Shown: positions 37,814-47,185 of the stretch, one piece after another
Numbering within the stretch: the stretch's first letter is position 1
Layout: every line of letters starts with the position of its first letter
Assembly: GCA_001838165.1 (NCBI GenBank)
Contig: KV835856.1
Coordinates: forward strand, 55,156-119,155
Origin: Actinomyces sp. HMSC035G02
GTDB lineage: Bacteria; Actinomycetota; Actinomycetes; Actinomycetales; Actinomycetaceae
Direction of reading: 5' to 3'
DNA length: 64,000 nucleotides
Notes under the pieces: generated by a model
The model's input: the letters and a program-made list of their open reading frames with translations, nothing else
Database searches by the model: none
Told to the model about the DNA's origin: nothing
Program-made: the position numbers and the translations under genes

Positions 37814-40558
37814 TCACTCCTCGCCAGCGTGGTCGTTGCCCTGGATGGCGTAGTTGAAGAGCTCGTACTTGTCGATCGCCTGCTGGACGACGGACGGGTC
37901 AACCTGACCCTTGTCGGCCAGGGCAGCCAGCGTGCGCACGACCATCGACTCGGCGTCGATGTGGTACCAACGACGGGCCGCGCGACGGGTGTCGGAGAAG
38001 CCGAAGCCATCCGCGCCGAGCACGTGGTAGTCACCGGGGATCCACTGACGGATCTGGTCGGGCAGCATACGGTCGAAGTCGGAGGAAGCCACAAACGGAC
38101 CCTCGCGACCCGCGAGCTTCGTCGACACGTAGGGTGTGCGGCGGGGCTCGGACGGGTGCAGGAAGTTGTGTTCCTCGGCATCCAGACCGTCGCGGCGCAG
38201 CTCGTTCCACGAGGTCACGGACCACACGGCGGCATCCACGCCCCAGTCGCGGGCCAGCAGCTCGCGGGCCTCGCGCGCCCACGGCACGCCGACGCCGGAG
38301 GCGAGCAGCTGAGCCTTGGGGCCGCCGAAGTTCTGGTGCTCATCGAGGTTGTAGATGCCCTTGATGATGCCCTCGACGTCCACGTTCTCCGGCTCGGCCG
38401 GCTGGTGAATCGGCTCGTTGTAAACGGTGATGTAGTACATGACGTTCGGGTCGCGGCCGGCCGCTTCGCCGTACATGCGCTCCAGGCCGTCCGCCATGAT
38501 GTGGCGGATTTCGTACGCGTAGGCCGGGTCGTAGGACACGAACGCGTGGTTGGTGGCAGCCAGGACCTGCGAGTGGCCGTCCATGTGCTGCAGGCCCTCG
38601 CCCGCGAGCGTCGTGCGGCCGGCGGTCGCGCCGATAACGAAGCCCTTGGTCAGCTGGTCGCCCGCGGCCCAGAACTGGTCGCCGGTGCGCTGGAAGCCGA
38701 ACATCGAGTAGAAGATGTAGATCGGCACCATCGGCAGGTCGTGCGTGGCGTACGCCGTGCCGACGACCTGGAACGCGGCGGAGGAGCCGGCCTCGGTGAT
38801 GCCCGTGTGCAGGATGCGGCCCTGCTCGGACTCACGGTAGGACAGCATCATGTCCGCGTCGACGGGCGTGTAGGACTGGCCGGTCGTGTTGAAGATCTTC
38901 GCCGACGGGAAGATCGCGTCCAGACCGAAGGTACGGGCCTCGTCGGGGATGATCGGCACGAAGTACTTGCCGACCTCCTTGTCCTTGAGGAGGTCCTTGA
39001 TGAGGCGCACGAGAGCCATGGTCGTGGCGACCTCGAGCTTGCCGGAACCCTTGGACAGTGCCTCGAAGGGACGCGTGGGCAGCTCGGGAAGCTTCGGCTG
39101 ACGGTCAGCGCGGCGCTCAGGCACCCAACCGCCGAGAATCTCGCGGCGCTCCTTCATGTACTGCAGGGCCGGGTGGTCGGCCGGCGGCATGTAGTACGGG
39201 GGCATGTAGGGATCGCGCTCGAGTTCCTCGTCCGTGATCGGGATCTGCAGGCGATCGCGCAGCTGCTTGGCGTCCTCGAGCGTCAGCTTCTTCATCTGGT
39301 GCGTCGAGTTACGGCCGGCGAAGTGCGTGCCCAGCGCGTAGCCCTTAATGGTGTGCGCGAGAACGACGGTGGGCTGGCCGGTGTGGTCCATGGCGGCCTT
39401 GTAGGCTGCGTAGACCTTGCGGTAGTCGTGGCCGCCGCGCTTGAGCTCCCAGAGCTGCTCGTCGGTCCAGTTCTTGACCATTTCCTTGGTGCGCGGGTCG
39501 CGGCCGAAGAAGTGCTCACGCACGTAGGCGCCGTCGTTCGCGCGGAAGGTCTGGTAGTCGCCGTCCAGGGTCTCGTTCATGACGTGGACGAGGGCGTCGT
39601 CCTTGTCGGCGGCGAGCAGCTGGTCCCAGCCGCGGCCCCAGATGACCTTGATGACGTTCCAACCGGCGCCCTTGAAGAAGGCCTCGAGCTCCTGGATGAT
39701 CTTGCCGTTGCCGCGCACCGGGCCGTCGAGACGCTGCAGGTTGCAGTTGATGACGAAGGTCAGGTTGTCCAGGCGCTGCTGAGCGGCGAGCTGGAGCATA
39801 CCGCGGGACTCGGGCTCGTCCATCTCACCGTCGCCGATGAAGGCCCACGTGTGCTGCTGCGACGTGTCCTTGATGCCGTTCATGTGGAGGTAGCGGTCGA
39901 ACCAGGCCTGGTAGATGGCCTCGGCGGGACCCAGGCCGAGCGAGACCGTGGGGAACTCCCAGAAGTGCTCGAGCTGGCGCGGGTGCGGGTACGAGGGCAG
40001 GCCGTGCTCCGTGGAGACCTGCTGGCGGAAGCCGTCCATCTGCTCTTCGGAGAGACGACCTTCGAGGAACGCGCGGGCGTAGGGGCCGGGGGAGGCGTGT
40101 CCCTGGAAGAACACGTGGTCGCCGCCGCCGGGGTGGTCCTTGCCGCGGAAGAAGTGGTTGAGGCCGACCTCGTAGAGGGTGGCAACCGAGGCGTAGGACG
40201 AGATGTGTCCGCCCACCTTGACGCCGGGGCGCTGGGCGCGCGTCACCTGGACGGCGGCGTTCCAGCGGATCCAGCGGCGGTATTCGCGCTCCATGGCTTC
40301 GTCGCCGGGGAAGTACGGCTCCTGGTCAACGGGGATGGTGTTGACGTAGGGGGTCGTGTATTCCTGGGGGAGCTGAACGCCGTTGCGGCGCGCTTCGTCC
40401 AGCATGTGCAGCAGGATGTAGCGTGCGCGGGGGCCGCCCTTTTCGTTGATGAGCCCGGACAGGGACTCAACCCATTCGGCGGTCTCCTGGGGGTCGTTGT
40501 CGGGAACCTGAGGAATCAGGCCGTTGACGACGGGGTGGGACTCGTGGAGTTGGCTCAC
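37814..40558 (-). CDS. aceE: pyruvate dehydrogenase E1 component (AceE)
   Basis: AceE (914 residues) is the homodimeric thiamin-diphosphate E1 that decarboxylates pyruvate and reductively acetylates lipoyl groups of E2. Typical stretches are [40 protein letters not shown] (thiamin-diphosphate/Mg motif GDGE) and [19 protein letters not shown]. Length is normal for this type. The GTG at 40558 is chosen because AAGG precedes it and the family starts there; the frame stays open for 31 more codons. lipA and lipB, which supply the lipoyl cofactor, are 4-5 kb away. Confidence 0.96.
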   Translation of the reverse strand: MSQLHESHPVVNGLIPQVPDNDPQETAEWVESLSGLINEKGGPRARYILLHMLDEARRNGVQLPQEYTTPYVNTIPVDQEPYFPGDEAMEREYRRWIRWNAAVQVTRAQRPGVKVGGHISSYASVATLYEVGLNHFFRGKDHPGGGDHVFFQGHASPGPYARAFLEGRLSEEQMDGFRQQVSTEHGLPSYPHPRQLEHFWEFPTVSLGLGPAEAIYQAWFDRYLHMNGIKDTSQQHTWAFIGDGEMDEPESRGMLQLAAQQRLDNLTFVINCNLQRLDGPVRGNGKIIQELEAFFKGAGWNVIKVIWGRGWDQLLAADKDDALVHVMNETLDGDYQTFRANDGAYVREHFFGRDPRTKEMVKNWTDEQLWELKRGGHDYRKVYAAYKAAMDHTGQPTVVLAHTIKGYALGTHFAGRNSTHQMKKLTLEDAKQLRDRLQIPITDEELERDPYMPPYYMPPADHPALQYMKERREILGGWVPERRADRQPKLPELPTRPFEALSKGSGKLEVATTMALVRLIKDLLKDKEVGKYFVPIIPDEARTFGLDAIFPSAKIFNTTGQSYTPVDADMMLSYRESEQGRILHTGITEAGSSAAFQVVGTAYATHDLPMVPIYIFYSMFGFQRTGDQFWAAGDQLTKGFVIGATAGRTTLAGEGLQHMDGHSQVLAATNHAFVSYDPAYAYEIRHIMADGLERMYGEAAGRDPNVMYYITVYNEPIHQPAEPENVDVEGIIKGIYNLDEHQNFGGPKAQLLASGVGVPWAREARELLARDWGVDAAVWSVTSWNELRRDGLDAEEHNFLHPSEPRRTPYVSTKLAGREGPFVASSDFDRMLPDQIRQWIPGDYHVLGADGFGFSDTRRAARRWYHIDAESMVVRTLAALADKGQVDPSVVQQAIDKYELFNYAIQGNDHAGEE

Positions 40559-40635
40559 GGTGTACCTTCTCGCTTGACTCGGTGCTGCTCGCGCAGCGTG
40601 CGTGAGCGGTGTCCTCTGGCGACACCGCACATATC

Positions 40636-40649
40636 GGGACCATTGTCCC
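40636..40649. promoter_or_regulatory. palindrome upstream of aceE
   Basis: GGGACCATTGTCCC is a perfect palindrome (5-base arms, 4-base centre) about 80 bases before aceE, in the 270-base gap to the next gene. A TATGTG-like -10 for aceE lies beside it. It may be an operator. Confidence 0.3.
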
Positions 40650-40816
40650 ACTATTGGCAGACCTTTGCGAGTGTTTGCCTAGCGTATTCACTATGAGGTG
40701 CGTATCACCGGACGGTGGGAGGGGTACGCCGGGTAATTCCCCAGCTCAAACGGGGGAGTGTTCGTGGAAGTGTTTCATCGTGGGCTATCCCTTGCATTCC
40801 AGTAGCTCCAATGCCC

Positions 40817-40822
40817 TAGGAT
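40817..40822 (+). promoter_or_regulatory. -10 box of a leaderless promoter upstream of DUF3052
   Basis: TAGGAT is followed by exactly 6 bases and a GTG (40829), which opens a 17-codon frame rather than the DUF3052 gene itself. Confidence 0.45.
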
Positions 40823-40828
40823 GAAGGC

Positions 40829-40882
40829 GTGAACGTTGATAAGACACTGAGCGTCAGCTCGTTGATGGGCGGTGCTGCGTGA
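40829..40882 (+). CDS. 17-residue leader ORF overlapping DUF3052 start
   Basis: GTG at 40829 opens a frame reading MNVDKTLSVSSLMGGAA, ending at TGA 40880-40882. The stop overlaps the DUF3052 ATG (TGATG). The GTG sits 6 bases after a -10 box, the spacing used by other leaderless genes here. DUF3052 has no good ribosome-binding site, so reinitiation after this leader peptide is the likely way it is translated. Expression is inferred from layout only. Confidence 0.45.
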   Translation: MNVDKTLSVSSLMGGAA

Positions 40883-41283
40883 TGGCAGTGAGCCTGGGTT
40901 TTGCGTCCGATGCGATCGTGCAGGAGTTCTACGTCGATGATGACGTCGATCAGGCCGTGCGCGAAGCGATTGAAGGGGAGACGGGGCATCCGCTCGTTGA
41001 CGTCGATTACGCGGACGTCGTGGACGGCGCGATCGTCTGGTGGCGCGCGGACGACGCCGAGGAGGAGGACCTCGCGGACGTGCTTGTCGATGCGATGTCG
41101 AACCTGGACGACGGCGGCCTGATTTGGGTGCTGATCCCTAAGCCAGGACGCCCCAACTCCGTGCGCGTGGGCGACGTGGAGGAGGCTGCGGAGATCGCGG
41201 GCCTGCATGCGACGACCTCGACGGCGCTGGGCGATAACTGGGCGGGCGTGCGCCTGACCGCGCGTCCGCGTTCGCGCCGCTAG
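40882..41283 (+). CDS. DUF3052 family protein
   Basis: The 133-residue acidic protein matches the actinobacterial DUF3052 family (Rv2239c type): LGFASDAIVQEFYVDDDVDQ near the start and GGLIWVLIPKPGRPNSVRVG in the middle. Function is unknown; the fold may resemble nucleotide or SAM binding, which I cannot confirm. It neighbours aceE as in M. tuberculosis, divergently transcribed. The ATG at 40882 shares a base with the upstream leader ORF stop; a GTG at 40879 is the alternative. Confidence 0.85.
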   Translation: MAVSLGFASDAIVQEFYVDDDVDQAVREAIEGETGHPLVDVDYADVVDGAIVWWRADDAEEEDLADVLVDAMSNLDDGGLIWVLIPKPGRPNSVRVGDVEEAAEIAGLHATTSTALGDNWAGVRLTARPRSRR

Positions 41284-41343
41284 TTTTTCGACGAGGCCTG
41301 GGCTCCTCCGCGCTCTTCTGTGCTGTGACGCTCTGCCTCGGAT

Positions 41344-41372
41344 GTGACCGTATGCGTCGCTTCTGGTAGATT
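41344..41372 (+). promoter_or_regulatory. tRNA-Val promoter
   Basis: GTGACC (41344-41349), a 17-base spacer and TAGATT (41367-41372). Transcription would start about 6 bases before the mature tRNA. Confidence 0.5.
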
Positions 41373-41384
41373 GGCGCGTGCGTG

Positions 41385-41458
41385 GGGCCTTTAGCTCAGT
41401 TGGCTAGAGCGTCTGGTTTACACCCAGAAGGTCATCGGTTCGAGCCCGGTAGGGCCCA
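41385..41458 (+). tRNA. tRNA-Val (anticodon TAC)
   Basis: The 74-base cloverleaf has a 7-base-pair acceptor stem (GGGCCTT with AGGGCCC, one G-T). The D arm contains AGCTCAGTTGGCTAGAGC. The anticodon stem TCTGG/CCAGA encloses TTTACAC, with anticodon TAC. The T loop is TTCGAGC. The 3' CCA is not encoded: ACA follows. A terminator comes directly after it. Confidence 0.96.
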
Positions 41459-41467
41459 CAAATGCCC

Positions 41468-41497
41468 AGGGGCCGGAAGCAAAAGCTTCCGGCCCCT
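41468..41497. terminator. terminator after tRNA-Val and ndh (convergent)
   Basis: A perfect 13-base-pair stem (41468-41480 with 41485-41497) has the loop AAAA. It lies between the tRNA and the 3' end of ndh on the other strand. Confidence 0.85.
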
Positions 41498-41531
41498 CAG
41501 TGTTTGCTGTGAGAAGTGCGTGCGACGCGCG

Positions 41532-42899
41532 TCAGTCCTCCTGCTCGCGCTCCTCGACGACGTCTTCGCCAACGACGAGCTTGCCGGATGCGCCAGCGCC
41601 GAGCTGCTCGAGGGCGAGGCGGCCCACCATCTGCTGGTTGGTGGTCGTGCGCTGGGGGCGAGCGCCGGACATGAAGCTAAAGAACCAGCTCACCAGGGTG
41701 CCCACCTGCGACTTGAAGCCGACGATATAGAGCAGGTGCAGGAAGCACCAGGCCACCCATGCGACGAAGCCGGTCAGCTTCTTGTTGCCCATCTTCACGA
41801 CGGCCTGGAAGCGCGAGATCGTCGCCATCGAGCCCTTGTCGTTGTAGACGAACTCGGCGGCCTTGGGTGCGCGGCCGGCCAGGCGGGCGGCGATCGTGTC
41901 GGCGGCGAAGCGCGCGGACTGGATCGCACCCTGCGCGACTCCCGGGACGCCTGGGAATGCCATCATGTCGCCGAGCACGAAAATCTCGGGGTGACCCGGC
42001 AGGGTAAGGTCCTTGTTGACGGTCACTCGGCCAGCGCGGTCTACCTCGGCACCCGTGGCCTCGCCCAGCGCGCGGCCCAGCGGGCTCGCGCTCACGCCGG
42101 CGGCCCACACCTTGCACACGGACTCGATCCGTTCTTCCTCGCCGGACTTGTACTTCAGGGTCACGCCCTCGGAGTCCACGTCGGTGACGAAGGCGTTCAT
42201 CTTCATCTCGACGCCGAGCTTGGCAAGGGCCTCTTCGGTCTTGATGCCGAGCTCCTCGCCGAACGGGGGGAGCGGATGCTCGGCGCCGTCGACCAGGATG
42301 ACGCGCGCCTTCGTCGGGTCGATGTTGCGGAACTCGCCCTTGAGAGTGTGAGAGGCGAGCTCGCGGATCTGTCCGGCCATCTCCACGCCGGTCGGGCCGG
42401 CACCCACGACGACGAAGGTCAGGAGCTTCTCAACCGCAGCCGGGTCGGTCTCGATCTCAGCCAGCTCGAAGGCTCCGAAGATACGCGCGCGCAGCTCGAG
42501 GGCGTCGTCGATCGTCTTCATGCCCGGCGCGAACACCGCGAAGTGATCGTTACCGAAGTAGGACTGGCCCGCGCCCGCCGCAACGATCAGCGTGTCGTAT
42601 TCGGTGCGCTCGTGCTTGTTGTGGTTGCGCCACTTGATGGTGCGAGTCTCGACGTCGATCTCCTCTACGAGCGCCTGCAGGACGGTCACGTTCTTTTGGT
42701 CGCGCAGGATCTCGCGCGTGGTGGGGGCGATGTCGCCCTCGGAGAGAATACCCGTGGCCACCTGGTACAGCAGGGGCTGGAAGAGGTGGTGCGATGTGCG
42801 GGCCAGGATGGTGATGTCGGCGTCGGCGTGCTTCAGTCGACGAGCTGCCGTCAGGCCTGCGAAGCCGGAGCCGATGATGACAATGCGGTGGCGGGACAT
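41532..42899 (-). CDS. ndh: type II NADH:quinone oxidoreductase
   Basis: The 455-residue flavoprotein passes electrons from NADH to menaquinone without pumping protons. FAD-binding motif: HRIVIIGSGFAGLTAARRLK; NAD-binding motif: TFVVVGAGPTGVEMAGQIRE; second FAD motif near HPEIFVLGDMMAFPGVPGV. C-terminal hydrophobic helices (VAWVAWCFLHLLYIVGF, VSWFFSFM) anchor it to the membrane. The ATG at 42899 has AAGGAG 7 bases upstream. An iron-box-like palindrome lies just before it. The upstream genes menE, lipA and lipB are on the same strand. Confidence 0.9.
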   Translation of the reverse strand: MSRHRIVIIGSGFAGLTAARRLKHADADITILARTSHHLFQPLLYQVATGILSEGDIAPTTREILRDQKNVTVLQALVEEIDVETRTIKWRNHNKHERTEYDTLIVAAGAGQSYFGNDHFAVFAPGMKTIDDALELRARIFGAFELAEIETDPAAVEKLLTFVVVGAGPTGVEMAGQIRELASHTLKGEFRNIDPTKARVILVDGAEHPLPPFGEELGIKTEEALAKLGVEMKMNAFVTDVDSEGVTLKYKSGEEERIESVCKVWAAGVSASPLGRALGEATGAEVDRAGRVTVNKDLTLPGHPEIFVLGDMMAFPGVPGVAQGAIQSARFAADTIAARLAGRAPKAAEFVYNDKGSMATISRFQAVVKMGNKKLTGFVAWVAWCFLHLLYIVGFKSQVGTLVSWFFSFMSGARPQRTTTNQQMVGRLALEQLGAGASGKLVVGEDVVEEREQED

Positions 42900-42914
42900 A
42901 AGACTCTCCTTCAA

Positions 42915-42933
42915 TTAAGCAAGGCTAATCTTA
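42915..42933. promoter_or_regulatory. DtxR/IdeR-like iron box upstream of ndh
   Basis: TTAAGCAAGGCTAATCTTA is a 19-base imperfect palindrome. By eye it agrees with the DtxR/IdeR consensus at 14 of 19 positions, including the AGGCTAA core. It covers a likely -10 (TAAGAT, minus strand), so binding would block ndh transcription. Confidence 0.4.
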
Positions 42934-42987
42934 CATAAATATGTCGCTCATACTTTGTGAGGTCTGGCGCACCCGGGCCCGATGTCC

Positions 42988-44472
42988 TCAGCTCTGAAAA
43001 AGTCGCGCTGCCGCGACTGGATCCGGCTTGCCTGTCGTTGTGGTTGGGAGCGCCTCGACGACCAGGACACGGCGCACCTTCTCCCACGGTGCGAGGGAAT
43101 CGCACAGGGTCTCGGACAGTGCTTCGGCACTCAGCGACGAGGCCTGGGCGAGCCCTGCGGGAGAGGCGACGATCAGCGCGGCGACGATCTGCCCCCAGCG
43201 CTCATCCGGCAGTCCCACGACAAGTGCATCCGACACGACGTCCAGCGAGCGTAGAGCCCGCTCGACAGTCGGGGGAGCGACGAGCTCTCCGGCCGTGTTG
43301 ATCATGCGGTGGGCGCGCCCCACCATGTGCAGCCACCCGTGGGCATCTCGAGTCGCCAGGTCGCCGGTGCGCAGCCACTCCAGGCCGCTCACGACGCCGG
43401 GACCGCGCACCCAGATCTCGCCCATCTCATCGACGTCGGCCTCGCGCTCGTCGGTGGCCATGACGCGCAGGTCCACGTAGGGGAAGGGAACCCCCAGCGA
43501 TCCGGTGGGTGCGCCGCAGTCAGGCGTCGCGACCGTTCCAGCGCCCGACGTCTCCGTCATGCCCCACACGTGAATGGGGGACAGACCGACCGCGAGCATC
43601 GCCTGGGCGAGGTCCGCCGTCATCGCGTCGCCGCCGATGAGGGGACGAATCCACGACGACAGGTCCCCGCCGCCGCGCTCATGCTCGTCGAGGATTGCGC
43701 GCACGATCGCGGGCACGGCGAACATCATCGTGATCCCGTAGCGCTCGATCGCGTCGATCACGCCGCGCGCGTCGAAGGAACCAGGGAAACCAAGCGTGAC
43801 CAGGGTGCCGCCGTGCGTCCACACGTCCATCGATGTCCCGTTGAAGCCCCCGATGTGGCTTGCGGGCGCGCACACGCCCACGACCGACGACGCGGGTGCG
43901 TAGTCGAAACCCTCGCGGAAGTTCGTCGATCCCCACCACATGACCTCGTGGGTGAGCTCGACGGGGCGCGGGGTGCCCGTAGACCCCGACGTGAACAAAA
44001 TGGCGGCGAGCTCGGTCCCGCAGCGCGCGGGAGCTTCTTCGATGGGCGCGGTTCGATCCGCCCACGCCGCCAGGTCCGCAAAGGACGCGACCTGCGCCCG
44101 CGCGCCGGACAGGGCGGGAGCGTGGGCGAAAGAGGCCTCGTCGAGAAACACCCACGAGACGCCCACCTGCTCGCACATCGAGGCGAGCGCAGCCGAGGGC
44201 ATGCGTGGAGACAGCGGAACCGTCACCGCGCGCAGCCACGAGGCTGCGACGGCGGCGATGTAGTGCCACGGTGAGTTTGCCCCGATGACCGCAATGCGTG
44301 CCCCCTCGCCTATGCCAGCCCTCTCGAAAGCGGCGGCAAGGCGAGCGACCGTGTCGGCCGCCTTTCGGACGCTCCACTCCTCGCCGGTGGTCGCGTCCAC
44401 CAGGGACAGCCGGTTCGGATGGCGGCGCGCTGCTGCCAGGAGCGCTCGCGCGGGGGAATAGTCGGGGGTCAC
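42988..44472 (-). CDS. menE: AMP-binding enzyme, probable o-succinylbenzoate-CoA ligase
   Basis: The 494-residue protein is an adenylate-forming acyl-CoA synthetase. The P-loop is [18 protein letters not shown], the adenine motif [12 protein letters not shown], the hinge region [20 protein letters not shown], and the catalytic Lys near [11 protein letters not shown]. Short length and the neighbouring quinone-dependent ndh suggest menaquinone synthesis (menE), but no other men gene is in view, so another acyl substrate is possible. The GTG start overlaps the lipA stop (GTGA). Confidence 0.75.
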   Translation of the reverse strand: MTPDYSPARALLAAARRHPNRLSLVDATTGEEWSVRKAADTVARLAAAFERAGIGEGARIAVIGANSPWHYIAAVAASWLRAVTVPLSPRMPSAALASMCEQVGVSWVFLDEASFAHAPALSGARAQVASFADLAAWADRTAPIEEAPARCGTELAAILFTSGSTGTPRPVELTHEVMWWGSTNFREGFDYAPASSVVGVCAPASHIGGFNGTSMDVWTHGGTLVTLGFPGSFDARGVIDAIERYGITMMFAVPAIVRAILDEHERGGGDLSSWIRPLIGGDAMTADLAQAMLAVGLSPIHVWGMTETSGAGTVATPDCGAPTGSLGVPFPYVDLRVMATDEREADVDEMGEIWVRGPGVVSGLEWLRTGDLATRDAHGWLHMVGRAHRMINTAGELVAPPTVERALRSLDVVSDALVVGLPDERWGQIVAALIVASPAGLAQASSLSAEALSETLCDSLAPWEKVRRVLVVEALPTTTTGKPDPVAAARLFQS

Positions 44473-45536
44473 GAGGCCGAGGCGGCCTTCGCGGCTGCCA
44501 TGGCCGTGTGACGCTCCGAGCGCTCCTTCAGGCGCGCCAGGACGGAGCCGGCCTCCTGCAGCGTCGAACCAGAGTTCTCGATGTGGCGCAGCTGCTCGGG
44601 GATCTCGAAGCCGCGAGCACGCATGCCCTTGGCCCACAGCAGGCCCGCGCGGTACGAGGAACGCACGAGGGGCCCCGCCATGACGCCCGCGAAGCCCATC
44701 TCCTCGGCCTCGGCGGCCAGTTCGACGAACTCTTCGGGGTGCACCCAGCGGTCGATCGGGTGGTGTAGGGGAGAGGGACGCAGGTACTGCGTGAGGGTCA
44801 GCAGGTCGCAGCCCGATGCGTGCAGGTCACGCATGGCGGCGCTGATCTCCTCGCGCGTCTCGCCCATGCCCAGGATCAGGTTCGACTTGGTGACCATGCC
44901 GCCGTCGTGGGCACGCTTGATCATCGCGAGCGAGCGATCGTAGTTGAAGGCGGGGCGAATCTTCTTGAAGATGCGCGGCACCGTCTCGAGGTTGTGCGCG
45001 AAGACCTGCGGGCCGGCCTCGATGACCATGTCGATCGAGTCAGCCTGACCGCGGAAGTCATCGACGAGGAGCTCCACGCCCGTGCCCGGGTTGAGCTCGT
45101 GGATCAGGCGGCACGTCTGCGCGTACAGCCACGCGGCGCCGTCGGGCAGATCGTCGCGGGTCACGCCCGTGATCGTCACGTAGCGCAGGTCGAGGTCGCG
45201 TACGGACTCGGCGATACGACGCGGCTCGTCCTTGTCGTACTCCGTGGGGCGCCCCGTCGCGATGTCGCAGAAGTCGCAGCGGCGCGTGCACAGCGCACCG
45301 CCGAGCAGGAAGGTCGCCTCGCGGTCCTGCCAGCACTCGTAGATGTTGGGGCAGCCGGCCTCGGCGCACACCGTGTGCAGGCCCTTGGCGTGCGAGAGCG
45401 AGCGCATGTCCTGGTAGTTTTCGCCGGCCTTGGCGGTCGTGCGGATCCACTCGGGCTTCTTCTCGATGGGAGTTTGCGAGTTACGCACCTCGATGCGCAG
45501 GAGCTTACGTCCTTCGGGATCGGGCAGGGTACTCAT
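44469..45536 (-). CDS. lipA: lipoyl synthase
   Basis: LipA (355 residues) inserts two sulfurs into octanoyl groups on lipoyl domains. It is a radical SAM protein with two clusters: auxiliary cysteines in [12 protein letters not shown] and radical SAM cysteines in [15 protein letters not shown]. Its substrate proteins include E2 of the pyruvate dehydrogenase complex, whose E1 gene aceE is nearby. The ATG overlaps the lipB stop (ATGA). The C-terminus has a short Ala/Lys-rich tail. Confidence 0.96.
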   Translation of the reverse strand: MSTLPDPEGRKLLRIEVRNSQTPIEKKPEWIRTTAKAGENYQDMRSLSHAKGLHTVCAEAGCPNIYECWQDREATFLLGGALCTRRCDFCDIATGRPTEYDKDEPRRIAESVRDLDLRYVTITGVTRDDLPDGAAWLYAQTCRLIHELNPGTGVELLVDDFRGQADSIDMVIEAGPQVFAHNLETVPRIFKKIRPAFNYDRSLAMIKRAHDGGMVTKSNLILGMGETREEISAAMRDLHASGCDLLTLTQYLRPSPLHHPIDRWVHPEEFVELAAEAEEMGFAGVMAGPLVRSSYRAGLLWAKGMRARGFEIPEQLRHIENSGSTLQEAGSVLARLKERSERHTAMAAAKAASAS

Positions 45537-46210
45537 AGCGTTGACCTCGTCGTGTAGGAAACGGAAGTGGGAGTGGTCGCCAGGCAGGGGGAGATGTGCT
45601 CCACCATGCGCGGGAGAAGTTCGGATGCGGCGTCGGAGACGGTCGTGTGGATGCCCTCCCACGACAGGGAGGTCACGTCGGCGTCCGTCAGGCCGCAGGG
45701 GATGATTCCCTCGAAGGCGTGGGCCGGGTCGATGTCGACGTTCAGAGCGATGCCGTGCAGGGTCGCTCCGCGCGCCACCTTCAGGCCGATCGCGCAGATC
45801 TTGCGGTCGCGGCGTCCCTCCTCGGTCAACCAAACGCCCGCGCGTCCCTCGACGCGGTGAACGGGAAGCTCCCAGACCTCGCGCACGGTATCGATCACTG
45901 AGGCCTCTACCGCGCGGATCCACTGTACGAGGTCGACGGGCTCGCGCAGGCGAACGACGGGGTAGACGACGACCTGTCCGGGTCCGTGCCACGTCGCGGA
46001 ACCAGCACGATCGGTACGGATGACAGGAATCGTCGTGGAGGGAATGTCCTGCGGCTTCGTGTGGCGGCCAGCCGTCCACGTCGGCGTGAATTGAGAAACG
46101 ATGAGTGTGTCCTCGCCGCCGGCGAGGACCTCCTCGTGCAGGGAGCGCTGGAGCGCGTCAACCTGCGTGTAATCGACCAACCCCTGGTCGAGTAGGCTCA
46201 AAATCTGCAC
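45533..46210 (-). CDS. lipB: octanoyl-[acyl-carrier-protein] protein transferase
   Basis: LipB (225 residues) moves octanoate from acyl carrier protein to lipoyl domains, the step before LipA. The catalytic Lys lies in [17 protein letters not shown] and the catalytic Cys in [31 protein letters not shown] is also typical. The frame stays open upstream, but the GTG at 46210 fits the family and lies 6 bases after a TATGAT hexamer. It is divergent from the Nif3 gene. Confidence 0.94.
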   Translation of the reverse strand: MQILSLLDQGLVDYTQVDALQRSLHEEVLAGGEDTLIVSQFTPTWTAGRHTKPQDIPSTTIPVIRTDRAGSATWHGPGQVVVYPVVRLREPVDLVQWIRAVEASVIDTVREVWELPVHRVEGRAGVWLTEEGRRDRKICAIGLKVARGATLHGIALNVDIDPAHAFEGIIPCGLTDADVTSLSWEGIHTTVSDAASELLPRMVEHISPCLATTPTSVSYTTRSTL

Positions 46211-46216
46211 CCTGTG

Positions 46217-46264
46217 ATCATAGTCGCGGGCAGGGTCCCTTGCTAGATGGGGGTCCGGTATGCT
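46217..46264. promoter_or_regulatory. divergent leaderless promoters for lipB and the Nif3 gene
   Basis: On the minus strand TATGAT (46217-46222) ends 6 bases before the lipB GTG. On the plus strand TATGCT (46259-46264) ends 6 bases before the Nif3 ATG (46271). Both starts lack a ribosome-binding site. Confidence 0.5.
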
Positions 46265-46270
46265 TGACGT

Positions 46271-47185
46271 ATGCAGTCTTCGTCTCACCTCAACGGCCCG
46301 ACGACCGCGGCCGATACGTCCGCATCGAAGTGGACCGTCGGCGACGTGATGGCACTCATGGAGACGTGGTACCCGGCGGCCACCGCGCAATCCTGGGATC
46401 GCGTTGGACTCATCGTCGGCGACCCGGCATCCCCCGTGCGGTCGATTCTCCTCGCGCTTGATCCCACCGCGGCTATTGCTCAGCGGGCCGTTGCCGGTCC
46501 GTCCGGTGACGGGCAGCCCTACGACATGGTGATCACGCACCACCCGCTGCTCCTGCGCGGCGCGTCCTTCCTGCCTGTGACCGACCCCAAGGGTGGCGTC
46601 GTCACGACTCTGATCCGCTCCGGTATCGCCCTGTTCAACGCGCACACCAACGCGGACGTCGCCTGCGACGGCGTTGCGACGGCACTCGCCGACTTGCTCG
46701 GTCTGCGCGATACCGTGCCGCTGGAGCCGTGTGGAACCGACGCCGAGGGACACGAGATCGGCCTCGGGCGCGTCGGCACCGTCGATAAGACGACGCTCGG
46801 AGCCTTCGCAGACCACGTCGCATCCGTGCTGCCTGCAGGCCCCTCCGGTCTCCTGGTCGGCGGAGATGACAGTGCCCGGGTGACACGCGTGGCAGTCCTT
46901 GGTGGCGCAGGGGATAGCGCGCTCGAGGCGGCTCGCTCCGCGGGAGTTGACGTGTACCTCACGGCGGACCTGCGCCATCACCCAGCCTCCGAGCACCTCG
47001 AGGGTGGAGCTCCCGCTCTGCTGTGCGGATCCCACTGGGCGACGGAGTCCCCGTGGCTCCCCGTGCTCGCACGTAAGATTCGTCAGGCCGCTCGCTGCGC
47101 CGATGTGGAACTTCGCGTGGAAGTCTCTACGATTGTCACCGAGCCATGGACCAGCCACCGAGTCACCCAGGGAGAACTAGCGTGA
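46271..47185 (+). CDS. Nif3-like dinuclear metal center protein
   Basis: The 304-residue protein belongs to the NIF3/YbgI family, ring-shaped hexamers with two metal ions per subunit. Metal ligands are seen in SWDRVGLIVGDP, MVITHHPLLLRG and NAHTNADVACDG, and near the end in CGSHWATE-like sequence. The biochemical role is unclear in most species. The following gene overlaps its stop and encodes a coiled-coil protein that accompanies Nif3 in many actinobacteria (Rv2230c-Rv2229c). Confidence 0.9.
   Translation: MQSSSHLNGPTTAADTSASKWTVGDVMALMETWYPAATAQSWDRVGLIVGDPASPVRSILLALDPTAAIAQRAVAGPSGDGQPYDMVITHHPLLLRGASFLPVTDPKGGVVTTLIRSGIALFNAHTNADVACDGVATALADLLGLRDTVPLEPCGTDAEGHEIGLGRVGTVDKTTLGAFADHVASVLPAGPSGLLVGGDDSARVTRVAVLGGAGDSALEAARSAGVDVYLTADLRHHPASEHLEGGAPALLCGSHWATESPWLPVLARKIRQAARCADVELRVEVSTIVTEPWTSHRVTQGELA

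Noticed and set aside
37829..40696. Very long plus-strand open frame opposite aceE
   Set aside because: It is the mirror of the aceE coding strand in a GC-rich genome; its translation is rich in Val, Leu, Gly, Asp and His without any domain, and aceE is certain.
41459..41462. Encoded CCA end of tRNA-Val
   Set aside because: The bases after the acceptor stem are ACA, so CCA must be added after transcription.
41385..42938. Open frame running from tRNA-Val across the antisense of ndh
   Set aside because: It begins inside the tRNA region and is antisense to a certain NADH dehydrogenase gene.
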